Below, one piece after another: positions 29,973 to 41,635 of a stretch of DNA of 64,000 bases (its first letter is position 1; the number at the start of each line of letters is the position of its first letter). Source of the stretch: Symbiodinium natans. Lineage: Eukaryota; Sar; Dinophyceae; Suessiales; Symbiodiniaceae. The notes beneath the pieces were generated by a model. The model was not told the DNA's origin, did not search any database, and worked only from the letters and a program-made list of their open reading frames with translations. Position numbers and translations under genes: made by a program. The stretch spans positions 1 through 64,000 of the forward strand of contig CAJNDS010000246.1 of NCBI GenBank assembly GCA_905221605.1, given 5' to 3'.

Positions 29973-30552
29973 GGGTCTATTCCTCCTGGACCTCCACTTG
30001 CGTCAGTGGCGAAGATCAAGCCTTCCGCTTCCACTTTTGCATCTGCTGCAAAGCATCCTTGGTAACGTAGACCTAAAAGGTGTTCCGGCGGCTTCGGGTG
30101 CCACACCCCCGGCTTTGGCAGGAGTGCCCTTGTCCACAGACACTCCCATGGGTATTTGTGACGCAAGTATTCCTGGAGCTTGGGTTCTTTGAACCCTTGT
30201 TCACGCCAGTAAGGACATTCCTTGAGGACATGCTCCAGAGTTGCTGGCATTTGGCACTTCTTGCACCATCCTGGCTTGGACTCCGTGATGACGCCCGCGT
30301 GCCACACTGACTTTATACCTTCCATAAGGCCTGGGCTGAGGCCTCCCAGCTTCGTCAGCTTGTGATGCGGCGTCCAATCCAGCCCCTCTTGGGCACCAGC
30401 GCCACCTGCCTGTCGCGCTATCACAGCCCGCTTCTGTTCCTCCAGGAATCCCTCAAGCCATTTGTAGGCGAGGCTACCCATGCGTGGCTGGGTCCAATCG
30501 ACGTTGAGGACACTTCCTCTCTTCCATTTGCCTGGGTCACTGGCATCTACCT
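29973..30552 (-). pseudogene. Inverted LINE ORF2 segment (zf-RVT and start of RNase H)
   Basis: The minus strand matches LINE copy 1 from about 12183 to 12763 at high identity, including CKKCQMPATLEHVLKEC and FATDASGGPGG. The forward part stops at the equivalent of 12180 and this inverted part starts at 12183, so only about two bases are missing at that break. Confidence 0.85.
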
Positions 30553-30975
30553 CGCCGATAGCCCACGGGCGGAATTCTGGGGTTGAGACGGGCCCTGTTC
30601 CACCAAAGGAAGTTAAGGCCTCGGAACCCGATTCGCTCGCACAGGTCTGCTATCTTCTTGCACCTCAGTTCCAGGAGGTGTTTCCCTCAACCGTAGTGAG
30701 GCCGAACTATGTTGTCCCTCCGAAGCGAGGCCGAAGACTTTCCACAATCCTCAGCTCAGGCGAGGCCGACAACACCCTCAGCAGCGAGGTCGAAGTTCCC
30801 TCAGCACTCGGCGAGGCCGTACACAGGCAGCTATGTGGCTGGCAGAACTACCGAGCAAACACAGTGGTTTCGGTTTGAGTCCTGTTGGAGCCCACCCTTA
30901 GGTACAGCCTCCAGGCCACCGATCCGCTCACTACCTGCGCACCCCACCGGGGTTGAGCCGAGACTTGAGCCAGGT
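30553..30975 (-). mobile_element. Y1 left part, inverted
   Basis: The minus strand matches the start of Y2 (38426-38847): SL-like head TGGCTCAAG, ACCCC/GGGGT hairpin, a hairpin series, then the segment ending CTATCGGCG. It stops exactly where Y1 right resumes at 35921 in the other orientation. So it is the head of Y1, moved by inversion. Confidence 0.78.
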
Positions 30976-33056
30976 GAATTTTACTTCTGCACGCTGCGAG
31001 GCGTAGCCACCCGAAGGGGCCGTTGGTCAAGGTGAAACTAAACTAAAAATTACCTCGCTTGAGGTGTTGCGTTCTCAGCTAGGCCCTCTCTCAGCTGCAA
31101 CCCTCAGCACTCGCGAGGCCGAACTTTGCCCTCCGCATGCATTGCTGTTGAGGCACTTGTTGTGGCATCAGCCTCCGTAAGTTTGGCAATCCTCACTCAG
31201 CACTGGATGTTCTGTTCGAGGCATATTTCCTCAGCGCATGCGAGGCCGCAAGGTGAAAAACGTGAGGTATGAAAGACTGCTACTCCAGGTTCGTCCGCAG
31301 CTCCGGCTTTCTCGCACTTACTAACCGTGCCTTGCAGCCTCCCCCAAAGTAGCGTCACCCTGGCTTTCTCGCTCTTACTCACCAGTTGACCAATAATGCA
31401 TCTCACGCGGTTGCTTCATGGTAAAACTGCAGCTCGAGGTCCCGGCGTTCTCGCTCTTACTAACCCGGACCGATACTGCAGAGAAGCATTGACTGTTGTT
31501 CCCTCAGCGGAGGCGAGGCCGAACAACCATTCCGCTGCATCTGCGCAGCCAGGCCCTCAGCTCCTCACTGAGCCAGGGCTCTCTCTATAGACAGAGTTCC
31601 CTTGCTGGCAAGCCCTCTATCTCTATGTGACCCCCGCGGTGCCACGTATAAGCAGCTGCTCCGCGTGTCTTAGGACCACAGTTTTCATTCGGATTTGTTG
31701 TTGTAGGCCCTCCAGTGCTTGAGGCCGAATCCAAACACCACATCTCACGTCACACGGCTAGGCAATTTGGCTCCAACATCTGAAGATAGTGACACATACT
31801 CTGCGTGGCGTCCGCGTGAGCTAGCCTGTCCTAGAGTTTAGGAGTTCGGCTCCTTTCATCGCTTGTCTTACCACAGGTCTCTTTCGGTGGCCCGTACTCA
31901 GCAGCCAGCACATGTACCATCCTCAGACGCCAGAGCCGCCTTGCCCCAGCAAGTGCCCATAAAACCACTCACCAGACAGTGAGAGCCAACATCTTCAAAC
32001 AACCTCCAGCGGCCGTGCCGCGAGGACCTAAACATCTGCAAGGTTCCGCCTTGTCTGTGTGCACGGACAGACCCCAGCCCTTGCAGGAGACGTGGATGTA
32101 AACCAAAGCAGGCCTGCCATGTCCAGCAGGCTGATTACCATTGGTTGCCTTCAGATGGGAAAAGCGCGAAGATCGGGTAACCTCCACCTGAATCCTTTCC
32201 GGCCAATACCAACCCTTACAAACCCTCAGCACGGAGCGAGGCCGAAGGAGGCTTCTTGGACTATTGGTTTTCCGGGGAGCAGCCACCAACATCTTTGGCA
32301 ACGGTTTCTCAGTAGCACCAGTCAATGAGCTTTACGACACTGATGCCTCTGGTTATTTGTGTCCAGGCAGATCCACCAGGGTTGGGCCAAATCTTTTCTA
32401 CCTGATTCTACCTGCGAAGAAAATCCAGTTGTGCTCAGCTTGCAGATCCCCGAACACCTGCAAGCTTGGGCTCGAGCACACCGCAATTGTTCGGGACACT
32501 CCTGTCGCCACTGCAAGGATGCCGCTTGCAGTGCGACGTTGGCCTGCACTGTCTGCAGCGTGCCTGGCCGTTTCCCCCGTGTTTCGGTCTCACCTTCGTT
32601 TTCCACACAATTGAGCGAGGAACCCAAACTCACCTTCAGCACAGCCCTCAATCCAAATGAGGGTCGGTGGGTTTTGCTCACCCAGAGACAGCAGGAATCT
32701 CTGGTGAGCAATAGGCTAGCGTCACCCCTCAAGCAAAGCGAGGCTGCAACTCTCACTGTGACCCAGAGCAGACTGTAGGCCACAAGGTTCCCTCAGCAAC
32801 GCGAGGACGAAAAGCTTCCCTCTAGCGAAGCGAGGCCGAAAACTGTGCACTCACGCCCTTCGTCGACGGCAGCAGTTGGCGGGCCGCCGCTCTATGACAG
32901 CTTAGCCGGTCAGCCGGCCTACGAGCAAACACAGTTTTGCCAGGCCTCAAAACGGAACCTACCCTTAGTTACAAGCCCCAGGGCCAGCCACAACGGCACT
33001 AAGACGCTCTCTACCTGAGCACCCCACCGGGGTTGAGCCGAAACCTTGAGCCAGAC
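30976..33056 (-). mobile_element. Non-coding unit U4, inverted
   Basis: On the minus strand this is a full unit of the U1-U3 type: head TGGCTCAAG near 33054-33046, the same hairpins and GT(T/G)AGTAAG repeats, and tail ending GTAAAATTC (30984-30976). It has more substitutions and small indels than U1-U3. Its head joins the tail of LINE copy 2 and its tail joins the Y1 head, so the head-to-tail order holds inside the inverted block. Confidence 0.75.
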
Positions 33057-33390
33057 AGGAACTTTCGTCTGCACGCTGCTTGGCGTAGCCACCCGAAGGG
33101 GCTGAGGTTAATAGGTGAAACATACAAGCTACAAACTCTGCACAGTGAGACTACCGGTACTAGCCCTCACTTCCCTCAGACATTTGTCGAGGCCGAAATC
33201 CATTCCCTCAGACCGTGGTCGAGGCCGAAAGTCCCTCAGGCCATGCTGAGGCCGAAGTTCCCTCTCTTGCACCCCTCAGACCGAAGTCGAGGCCGAAACT
33301 CCTCAGCCAGCACGCCGAGGCGGTATTTTGATTCGGTTTTTTTGGTGCCTCTCTGACCACTATCCATGTTTCTTGTCTGGCTTGCGCTGC

Positions 33391-34650
33391 TTACTCATCA
33401 GCTTCGTCATACGGCATGCCCAGCGTGATTTTCTGGATCTCTGTTGCCGGAACCGAAAGTAGGGTTCCATCCCATCCTCGTTTTGCAATCCCGGCATCCA
33501 GCAGGTGCTGGGCAAATGGCCCGACATTGCCTACGCACGCCATCCAAAGCGCGCTGGCCTTGCCGTCGTACGTTCTGACCAATCCACGTATGGTTGCCAG
33601 TAGCTCCTCATCATACTTCTCCAGGAGGCGTACAAGGCCGCTTGATAGCTTGTATCTATCCTCCTGCAGCGTCGTCCACTCCGCCGTGTCAAAAAACACT
33701 GCCCGTGGTAACGATCCTGACATTGGGTCGCGCCCAACGTTGCTCACCGTGACATCCGATAGAGCAACTCCTTGCATGGTCAGCCATGACGTTATAGCCA
33801 CCAGGTAAAACAGGGACTGTCTGAGGACCCCGGCTTCATGGCGATGTTCCTGCCACCATGTGTTGAACAGCTCTGCCCTGCGGATGATACTTCCATAGAA
33901 GTAGTGGTGGCAGTAACCCTCCACCGCTTCGTCGAAAAGGACTCCAATCCATCCTGCCCACAGGGTCCTGGTGACCAGGGTGGGGAATTGTTCCCCATAC
34001 CCTGCTTCGTTGCCAAAGCTCTGGGGTTCCATCGCTAGTTTCATGACCCATAGCCGATCCAGAGCATATCCTCGTCGAGTGCGCCCCGCACCTATAAAGG
34101 GAAGCACCCTAGGCTGTAAGCTTTGCCCTGTCGTTGGGTTGCGGACCAATTGGACCTCCCCAAGCCAATGGAGCGCTGTCCTTGGCCTTTGCTGGTTCTG
34201 CAGTTTATGCACCAAAGGTGCACAGGCTTGACTTGCCCCATGGCTTCCTTTTTCTCCTTTCCCTCAGCTTCCTGCGAGGCCATATTGTGGGCACCTGGCC
34301 CTTCCGCCAGCGTAACTGTTCGAGGCTCGCTTGCCTCTTGCTCTGTATTGACCCCTCAGCTTGGTGCGAGGCCGCGCTGTCTTCTCCTCTCTCCCGTAGG
34401 CGTACCGGACCCACCGGAGATTCCGAAGCACTCTCCTCTTCCCTATCCCAAGGCTGCTCCGGGTGTCTGGCCTGTCGAAGCGGGGAACGTTCTCGGGGCT
34501 GATCCTTCTGCTTGTTTTTGCTTTTGCCCTTGCCTTTGTCCGGCCGATTCCTTAACCAGGATGGCAGTCGGGACCCTTGTCTTCTCATCGTAGCATCCGT
34601 CTTCCATTGCCTCATTGCTACAGGCCCGCCTTGAGGATGAGGACGCCGTT
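33391..34650 (-). pseudogene. LINE ORF3, frameshifted copy (kinase-like)
   Basis: The kinase-like domain (34215 to 33391, IGAGRTRRGY, VMKLA, SNVGRD, FFDTAEW) is almost identical to copy 1. The upstream part is broken by two one-base losses relative to copy 1, one just after ASHQAEG (about 34355) and one in the T-run before VHKLQNQQ (about 34217). It has ~160 bp more at the N-terminus than copy 1, with a start region MRQWKTDATMRRQ, probably the older form. Confidence 0.7.
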
Positions 34651-34861
34651 GTTTCACCCTCAGCTCTGCGAGGCCGAGGCCTCCTCTCTTACCCTCTGCG
34701 GTGTCGCAAGCACGCGGCACCGCGAGGCCGAGCTACACTCCCTCAGCAAAGCGAGGCCGTAAACACCAATCGCAATTCCCCGTTGCGAGGCCCTCGCCCT
34801 CAGCTACGAGGCCGAAACCCTGTCTCCTTGCACCAAACGGCTGCGGAATTACTGCGTTCCC

Positions 34862-35920
34862 TCAGCTTGGCGACTGCTGTGCGCTGGCTTGGGGCTTAGC
34901 TTTGGCGTGTTTCCCACCAAACTGAACGTGAGGCTGTTGAAACTGGACGTTGCTCATACTTCCACCATTGACAAGGGTTTGCGCTTGGGTAGCCAGCTTG
35001 CCCTGAGAAGTCCGCGATTTGCACTCCCCCGCCAGGCTTTTATTGCACTTCTGGCTGACCGGTGCATGTGTTCGGTCACACTTTGTGCAAACCCAACGGA
35101 TTCCCAAATTCACCATATTATGGGAGGGGTGGATACCCCACTCTTCACGCACTCGCGCCTCCGGCTGGTTGACGCAGTACTGTTCCAAGACCACCTCCAA
35201 GTTCGTGAGGGTTTGTTGTACATACAACCCGCACAGTTGACATTTCAGTGTTAAATTCCGGGGGTGTTCGCTGCCCTTCTCCCATTGATGCCCGCGCTCC
35301 GGGTCTTTAAGCAACTGCCATAGCCGCTGGCGTTTGTTGAGTTTGGCGTTGCCCTGCGCTTTTTTGCATCCCTCAGCTTTCTGCGAGGCCTCCATCTTCT
35401 CTTTGTAATGCGCATGGTCCAGAATGAAGGGGAAGTCTTCTTCTTTGCGCTTCCTCAGTATGTGGGCTGCGCGTGCACCGTACGCCAGGGAAAGTGTGCG
35501 CACCACATTGTCCAACTCTTTGACACGCCTCTTGTGCGCTGGGCTGTAAGCAGCCGCCGCTACTGCACCACATACTTTGTCTGCCATGTCATTCGCTGCA
35601 CGTCGCCACAACGTGCCCGGCCCCATCTTCGCCAGGAATTCCTCTTCAGTTTTGTGGGACGGAACCCAGGTTGCCTTGATACGTTTCCTGTCATTCCACA
35701 CTTTGCTCCATTCCAGGTCATCCTCCGGCGGTTGTGTTTTTTGTAGCACTTGGACTGCCGGCTTGCAATCCATAGTGACATCAATCAGATCCTCCGTGTG
35801 CCCCATTAGTCGGAAAAGTGCACGGCGCTCCATGTCCACCACCGGCTGCCACGGGTAGACCAGCTCTGTAATCCGTCCGGCTTCCACCAGGACACCTTTT
35901 GTCCAGGACATAGCCACCAC
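34862..35920 (-). pseudogene. LINE ORF2 C-terminus (RNase H and zinc ribbons), inverted
   Basis: The segment matches LINE copy 1 from VVAMSWTKGV to the end. It keeps the RNase H acidic residues (MERRA, TMDCK, NDMAD), the VPSHKTEEE motif and the CQLC and CTKC pairs. Against copy 1 it lost ~23 bp near the end, so the last residues differ (SAQQSPS). Upstream the frame runs out into Y1 across the inversion junction at 35920. Confidence 0.8.
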
Positions 35921-35924
35921 CAAA

Positions 35925-36395
35925 GTGGCCGTCCACTGTGCCCTGGACAGTGTGCCACACGCCAAAGAGACTTGCTGCAAGGCAGACGGAGAGCGACGGA
36001 CCATGCCGGCAATTGCATGCTGTGTATTTGCATGGTCACACCAGGGGCGTAGTGAAGGACTCTTCCTGGAACTGTCGCAGTCATATCGTATCCACTTTGT
36101 CCGTCGCACCAGGAGAGGCAACATAGCCTGGGGCAGCTGTGGGAATTGGAATGTCCAAAGAAGCCTGAATGCAGCTAACCTCCACTTGCAGCTCCGGAAC
36201 TTCCGATGCTGTGAAGATGCGAGACTTTGGAACATTGATTTCTATGTCGATCCCACAGACCCATCCCTGATGATTGATGGCAGCGGACGTGTAATCAGAT
36301 ACCTGGGAAGGCTGGTGATAATGGTGTATGGCCCTGATGTGTCGAGAAGGATGCTGGCCTTGTCGGAAGATGATGAGGAATGGATGCTCCTTTGA
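35925..36395 (+). pseudogene. Conserved Y-unit ORF, 5' end cut by inversion
   Basis: The frame encodes a protein ending YLGRLVIMVYGPDVSRR...EEWMLL, the same as in Y2. Between the two copies I count about nine synonymous and about six replacement changes in this frame, which suggests selection on the protein; the count was made by eye. The 5' end is lost at the 35920/35921 junction. No family recognised. Confidence 0.45.
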
Positions 36396-36599
36396 GGTGA
36401 TGGAATGTCGCCGGCCAGTAACCAGGCAAGTGGAAGTGGATGAATTGCGAGCACAGCCTCGCCACTAAGGGCCATGTGAGGGCAAACCCGAATGCAGGCT
36501 TAGCTTGCCGGAATGAGGGTGATCAACATACCCTCGCAGAACAATGCTTTTAGAACCCGTGAAACCAGCGGAGATGCCATGTGAGGCTATGCAAGGGCA

Positions 36600-36760
36600 G
36601 TTTCGGCCTCGCTATGCTGGAGCAAAGGTTCGGCCTCGCCGGGCTAAGGGAATGGATGGTTCGGCCTCGCCACGGCTGAGGGAACAACAGAAGGGTTGCG
36701 AAAACGCCTCGCTGATGAAGAACGGTGCATGAAGTTCCGGCCTCGCTTCAGCTGAGGGAA
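36600..36760 (+). repeat. Cluster of bulged hairpins in Y1
   Basis: Four hairpins, one with inner stem GCC/GGC (36660-36684) and one with GC/GC and loop TTCA (36738-36758). Two at 36604 and 36630 are decayed (GCTGGAG, GCTAAGG). The same positions in Y2 (39535-39690) carry partly different bases. Confidence 0.7.
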
Positions 36761-38713
36761 GAATGATGACAAGCAGTTCCTGGAAAAGATGCCGCATGGG
36801 CACAAGAGGGACTGATAATTGCGAGCGTGACATGGAATGGGCAGACCGGGCACTGGAATGAATGGTCTGCCGGAATTGAGTCCTGGAGACTCTGGAAGCA
36901 CTGCATGCAGCTTGGACGGCTGATGCTACTGGGTGCAAAGCGGTCAAGAGCTTGAAGCATAGACTCCGCGGTGCCGGTGTGTCGGAGCAATTGATAGAAG
37001 ACAACCGCAGCCCAGCAGTGCTCAATCACACAAAGCAATCATTCGGCCTCGACTTAGGTCTGAGGGAATGTGAGATATGGAAAGAGCAAACTCCAGAATA
37101 TGGATAAAGGAAACTGGCCAGGCATGGAGGCCAGCAAAGAGCAGGTACCAGCATTGCACTGGAGAAGCCTCGAGTCCAAATGGCAGTGAACTTTGTGGTG
37201 AGGAATACGTCGACTGGTGAGTAAGTGCGAGAAAGCCAGGGCGATTCTGGGGAGAACAGCAAGGCACGGTTAGTAAGTGCGAGAACACCGGAGCTGCTGA
37301 GAACCCTGGTTTAGCCGGGACGTACTCCGTGAAGGATTCGTTGTCACTGCTTTCAGAAATGCCCACAGGGACCAAGCATGCAGCTAACCCGTGGTTGCAG
37401 AGTGGGCCTCACTTCGGTTGAGGGTAATCGACTCCCAAGTCAAGTGAGAGTATGGAGTTTTGGTGGCAAACAAGAGAGCCAGCCGACTGTCTTTGGAACA
37501 ATGGCTACGGCTGGATTGGAGAATGTCAAGTCTCACAATGGATAGCGGCCTCGTACATAATATCCTCACAGGCAGGGTGGGTTTGACCTGGTAGTCGGCA
37601 CCTTGCCCGGCCCCCTGTCAGGCGCCTGTGCCGGCCACCTGTTGAAGGTGTGTGGCGTGGGGTCACCGGTGCGTAGCGGCGATTTCGGTCGCTTAGCGTC
37701 CTCCAGCCTAAAAAGGGGTATGTTTGGGCAGGTACTTCACCTGTTCCTCCTGCTTGGCTCGTGTTGGAGATGTGTGAATCGAGGGCATGGATCCGTCAAG
37801 GTGAGATGACGAGAAAGTGCAGAATGGGGCCTCAATCGGAACGGTCTATGTATGGGGATTGACCACCCCGCCGGTAGAGGGATAGCGGCCTCTGAGAATC
37901 GGAGGGCATGGATCACCTCCCGGCAAAAGCCACAGGAAGTATGCCCTGTGCATCAAGAGGCAGCCACCGTAACCAGAGTCCATGAAGCCTTGGGCCATGA
38001 CCTGGTTTGAAGACATGTCCGGCCTCACTACGGTTGAGGGGTGTGGATGGAAGCACTCAGGACATGCAATGAGACTCGTAGAACGAGCATCTGGGTCTAC
38101 AGGAATGACCTCCATTCGGTTGAGGGATAGCGGCCTCCACGAACGAGGGCATGGATCACCTCCCGAATAGACAACACAGAGAATGTGCAAGCATACAGGC
38201 AATTTGCCTTGGCCAAAGTCTTCAAGCCAATGGCAACGACTTGGTCAAAACGACATTCCGGCCTCACTTCGGTTGAGGGTAGCGGTACGTCAAAACCGAG
38301 GACAAGGAATGAGAGGGGGAACTTACCGGCAGTTTCACCCCACAGTTTTAGTAAGCTTTTGTTTCACTTGAACCCACAGCCCCTTCGGGTGGCTACGCCT
38401 CGCAGCGTGCAGACGAAAGTTCCTGTCTGGCTCAAGTCTCGGCTCAACCCCGGTGGGGTGCGCAGGTAGTGAGCTGTTCGGTGGCCTGGAGGCTGTACCT
38501 AAGGGTGGGCTCCAACAGGACTCAAACCGAAACCACTGTGTTTGCTCGGTAGTTCTGCCAGCCACATAGCTGCCTGTGTACGGCCTCGCCGAGTGCTGAG
38601 GGAACTTTCGACCTCGCTGCTGAGGGTGTTGTCGGCCTCGCATAAGCTGAGGATTGTGGAAAGTCTTCGGCCTCGCTCGGAGGGACAACATAGTTCGGCC
38701 TCACCACGGTTGA

Positions 38714-39325
38714 GGGAAACACCTCCTGGAACTGAGGTGCAAGAAGATAGCAGACCTGTGCGAGCGAAGAGGGTTCCGAGGCCTTAACTTCCTTTGTTGG
38801 AACAGGGCCCCGTCTCAACCGCAGATTTCCGCTCGTGGGCTATCGGCGACCAGAGTGGCCGTCCACAGTGCCCTGGACAGTGTGCCACACGCCAAAGAGA
38901 CTTGCTGCAAGGCAGACGGAGAGCGACGGACCATGCCGGCAATTGCGTGCTGTGTATTTGCATGGTCACACCAGGGGCGTCGTGAAGGGCTTTTCCTGGA
39001 ACTGTCGCAGTCATATCGTATCCACTTTGTCCGTCGCACCAGGAGAGGCAACATAGCCTGGGGCAGCTGTGGGAATTGGAATGTCCAAAGAAGCCTGAAT
39101 GCAGCTAACCTCCACCTGCAGCTCCGGGATTTCCGATGCTGTGAGGATGCGAGGCTTTGGAACATCGATTTCTATGTCGATCCCACAAACCCATCCCTGA
39201 TGATTGATGGCAGCGGACGTGAAATCAGGTACCTGGGTAGGCTGGTGATTATGGTGTATGGCCCTGATGTGTCGAGAAGGATGCTGGCCTTGTCGGAAGA
39301 TGATGAGGAATGGATGCTCCTTTGA
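38714..39325 (+). CDS. Conserved Y-unit ORF, unknown function
   Basis: The frame opens after a stop at about 38711 and runs to TGA at 39325. The first ATG inside is near 38931; a GTG lies at 38855, so the start is unclear. The C-terminal ~110 residues look protein-like: ELSQSYRIHFVRRTRR, NIDFYVDP, YLGRLVIMVYGPD, then an acidic end. Replacement changes between Y1 and Y2 are fewer than expected for neutral drift. In the inverted Y1 head one C is missing near GGGCCC, which moves its upstream part to another frame. No known domain seen. Confidence 0.45.
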   Translation, partial: GKHLLELRCKKIADLCERRGFRGLNFLCWNRAPSQPQISARGLSATRVAVHSALDSVPHAKETCCKADGERRTMPAIACCVFAWSHQGRREGLFLELSQSYRIHFVRRTRRGNIAWGSCGNWNVQRSLNAANLHLQLRDFRCCEDARLWNIDFYVDPTNPSLMIDGSGREIRYLGRLVIMVYGPDVSRRMLALSEDDEEWMLL

Positions 39326-39926
39326 GGTGATGAAACGTCGCCGGCCAGTAACCAGGCAAGTGGGAGTGGATTGAATTGCGAGCACAGCCTCGCCATTAAG
39401 GGCCATGTGAGGGCAAACCCGAATGCAGGCTTAGCTTGCCGGAATGAGGGTGATCAACATACCCTCGCAGCGCAATGCTTTCAGAACCCGTGAAACCAGC
39501 GGAGATGCCATGTGAGGCTATGCAAGGGCAGTTTCGGCCTCGTTATGCTGGAGTAAAGGTTCGGCCTCGCCTCGGCTGAGGGAATGGATGGTTCGGCCTC
39601 GCCAAGGCTGAGGGAACAACAGAAGGGTTGCGAAAACGCCTCGCTGATGAAGAAGGTGCATGATGTTCCGGCCTCGCATCAGCTGAGGGAAGAATGATGG
39701 AATGGGCAGGCCGGGCACTTATTGGTCTGCCGGAATTGAGTCTGGGAGACTCTGGAAGCACTGCATGCAGCTTGGACGGCTGATGCTACTGGGCGCAAAG
39801 CGGTAAAGCAGCTTGAAGCATAGACTCCGCGGTGCCGGTGTGTCGGAGCAATTGATAGGTACAACCGCAGCCCAGCAGTGCTCAATCAAACAATGCAACA
39901 TTCGGCCTCGACTTTGGTCTGAGGCT

Positions 39927-40265
39927 CCAATGCGACTGCGAACCACAAATGAAACATCCTGTTCCTGAATCGGGCCCTTTTCCAATCTTTCCTCCTTTTC
40001 CTTTTCCTTTTCCTTTTCCTGAGCCTTTGTGGAATCCTTTCTTTCCTTTGCCTTTCCAATTCTTTCCTTTGCCTTTTCCTTTGTATCCTTTGCTCTTTCC
40101 TTTGAATCCTTTCAATGCCCTCATTTTAACCTCCATCGGGACGATTTAGTCCACGACACTCGGCCCACGCCAACTACCCCTTGACTCTCGTGTAGAGGTC
40201 CCCTCCTGAGAGGCAAAGGACACGGTTAGCACAGCCCACTCTTTCTTTCCTACCTCGCGACCCAG
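39927..40265 (-). pseudogene. Captured copia gag zinc-knuckle fragment
   Basis: Found only in Y2; Y1 reads straight through at 37068. The minus strand encodes KGKGKNWKGKGKKGFHKGSG-type K/G repeats followed by CFICGSQSHW, the start of a CCHC zinc knuckle, as in the gag of dinoflagellate copia elements. The plus strand is a TTTCC/TTTTCC-rich tract (39975-40110). It appears to be a short gag fragment inserted into Y2. Confidence 0.6.
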
Positions 40266-41635
40266 GCGCACAGCATCTGCCGGGAATGTGAGCTATAAAG
40301 AGCAAACTCCAGAATATGGATGAGGGACACTGGCCAGGCATGGAGGCCAGCAAAGGGCAGGTACCAGCATTGCACTGGAGAAGCCTCGAGTCCCAATGGC
40401 AGTGAACTTTGTGGTGAGGAATACGTCGACTGGTAAGTAAGTGCGAGAAAGCCAGGGCGATTCTGGGGAGAACAGCAAGGCACGGTTAGTAAGTGCGAGA
40501 ACACCGGAGCTGCTGAGAACCCTGGATTAGCCGGGACGTACTCCGTGGAGGATTCGTTGTCACTGCTTTCAGAAATGCCCACAAGGACCAAGCATGCAGC
40601 TAACCCGTGGTCGCAGAGTGGGCCTCACTTCGGTTGAGGGTAATCGACTCCCAAGTGAGAGTATGGAGTTTTGGTGGCAAACAAGAGAGCCAGCCGACTG
40701 TCTTTGGAACAATGGCTACGGCTGGATTGGAGAATGTCAAGTCTCACAATGGATAGCGGCCTCGTACATAATATCCTCACAGGCAGGGTGGGTTTGACCT
40801 GGTAGTCGGCACCTTGCCCGGCCCCCTGTCAGGCGCCTGTACCGGCCACCTGTTGAAGGTGTGTGGCGTGGGGTCACCGGTGCGTAGCGGCGATTTCGGT
40901 CGCTTAGCGTCCTCCAGCCTAAAAAGGGGTATGTTTGGGCAGGTACTTCACCTGTTCCTCCTGCTTGGCTCGTGTTGGAGATGTGTGAATCGAGGGCATG
41001 GATCCGTCAAGGTGAGATGACGAGAAAGTGCAGAATTGGGCCTCAATCAATATGGAACGGTCTATGGGGATTGACCACCCCGCTGGTAGAGGGATAGCGG
41101 CCTCTGAGAATCGGAGGGCATGGATCACCTCCCGGCAAAAGCCACAGGAAGTATGCCCTGTGCATGCAAGAGGCAGCCACCGTAACCAGAGTCCATGAAG
41201 CCTCGGGCCATGACCTGGTTTGAAGACATGTCCGGCCTCACTACGGTTGAGGGGTGTGGATGGAAGCACTCAGGACATGCAATGAGACTCGTAGAACGAG
41301 CATCTGGGTCTACAGGAATTGACCTCCATTCGGTTGAGGGATAGCGGCCTCCACGAACGAGGGCATGGATCACCTCCCGAATAGACAACACAGAGAATGT
41401 GCAAGCATACAGGCAATTTGCCTTGGCCAAAGTCTTCAAGCCAATGGCAACGACTTGGTCAAAACGACATTCCGGCCTCACTTCGGTTGAGGGTAGCGGT
41501 ACGTCAAAACCGAGGACAAGGAATGAGAGGGGGAACTTACCGGCAGTTTCACCCCACAGTTTTAGTAAGCTTTTGTTTCATTGAACCCACAGCCCCTTCG
41601 GTGGCTACGCCTCGCAGCGTGCAGACGTAAAATTC

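Larger units (their letters stand above)
33057..35920 (-). mobile_element. LINE copy 2, 3' part, inverted
   Basis: The minus strand follows LINE copy 1 from about 12789 to the 3' tail. About 25 bases (12764-12788 equivalents) between this part and the 29973-30552 segment are lost. It holds the ORF2 C-terminus, ORF3 and a hairpin-rich 3' UTR (33130-33320). Several small indels versus copy 1 break ORF2 and ORF3. Confidence 0.82.
35921..38425 (+). mobile_element. Y1 right part
   Basis: Matches Y2 (38848 to 41635) nearly throughout, except for a ~340-bp insertion present only in Y2. It contains a conserved 156-codon ORF at its start, a hairpin cluster (36600-36760), copies of the GT(T/G)AGTAAGTGCGAGAA repeat also found in the U units (37220, 37268) and the shared tail (38380-38425). 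Apart from that ORF I see no gene. Confidence 0.72.
38426..41635 (+). mobile_element. Y2 unit (~3.2 kb), complete
   Basis: The unit runs from the head TGGCTCAAG near 38430 and the ACCCC/GGGGT hairpin to the shared tail at 41595-41635. It has a hairpin-rich first 300 bp, the conserved ORF, a captured gag fragment (39927-40265) and a long non-coding 3' half. Y1 and Y2 are tandem, in the same direction. Confidence 0.72.

Noticed and set aside
29973-30192. C-terminal extension of the LINE copy 2 ORF2
   Set aside because: The frame is open only by chance; the DNA is the reverse complement of another LINE segment.
37600-37720. GC-rich stretch in Y1 (and 40810-40930 in Y2) as a structured RNA gene
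   Set aside because: It has possible stems and is identical in both copies, but I found no match to a known RNA and no covariation between only two copies.
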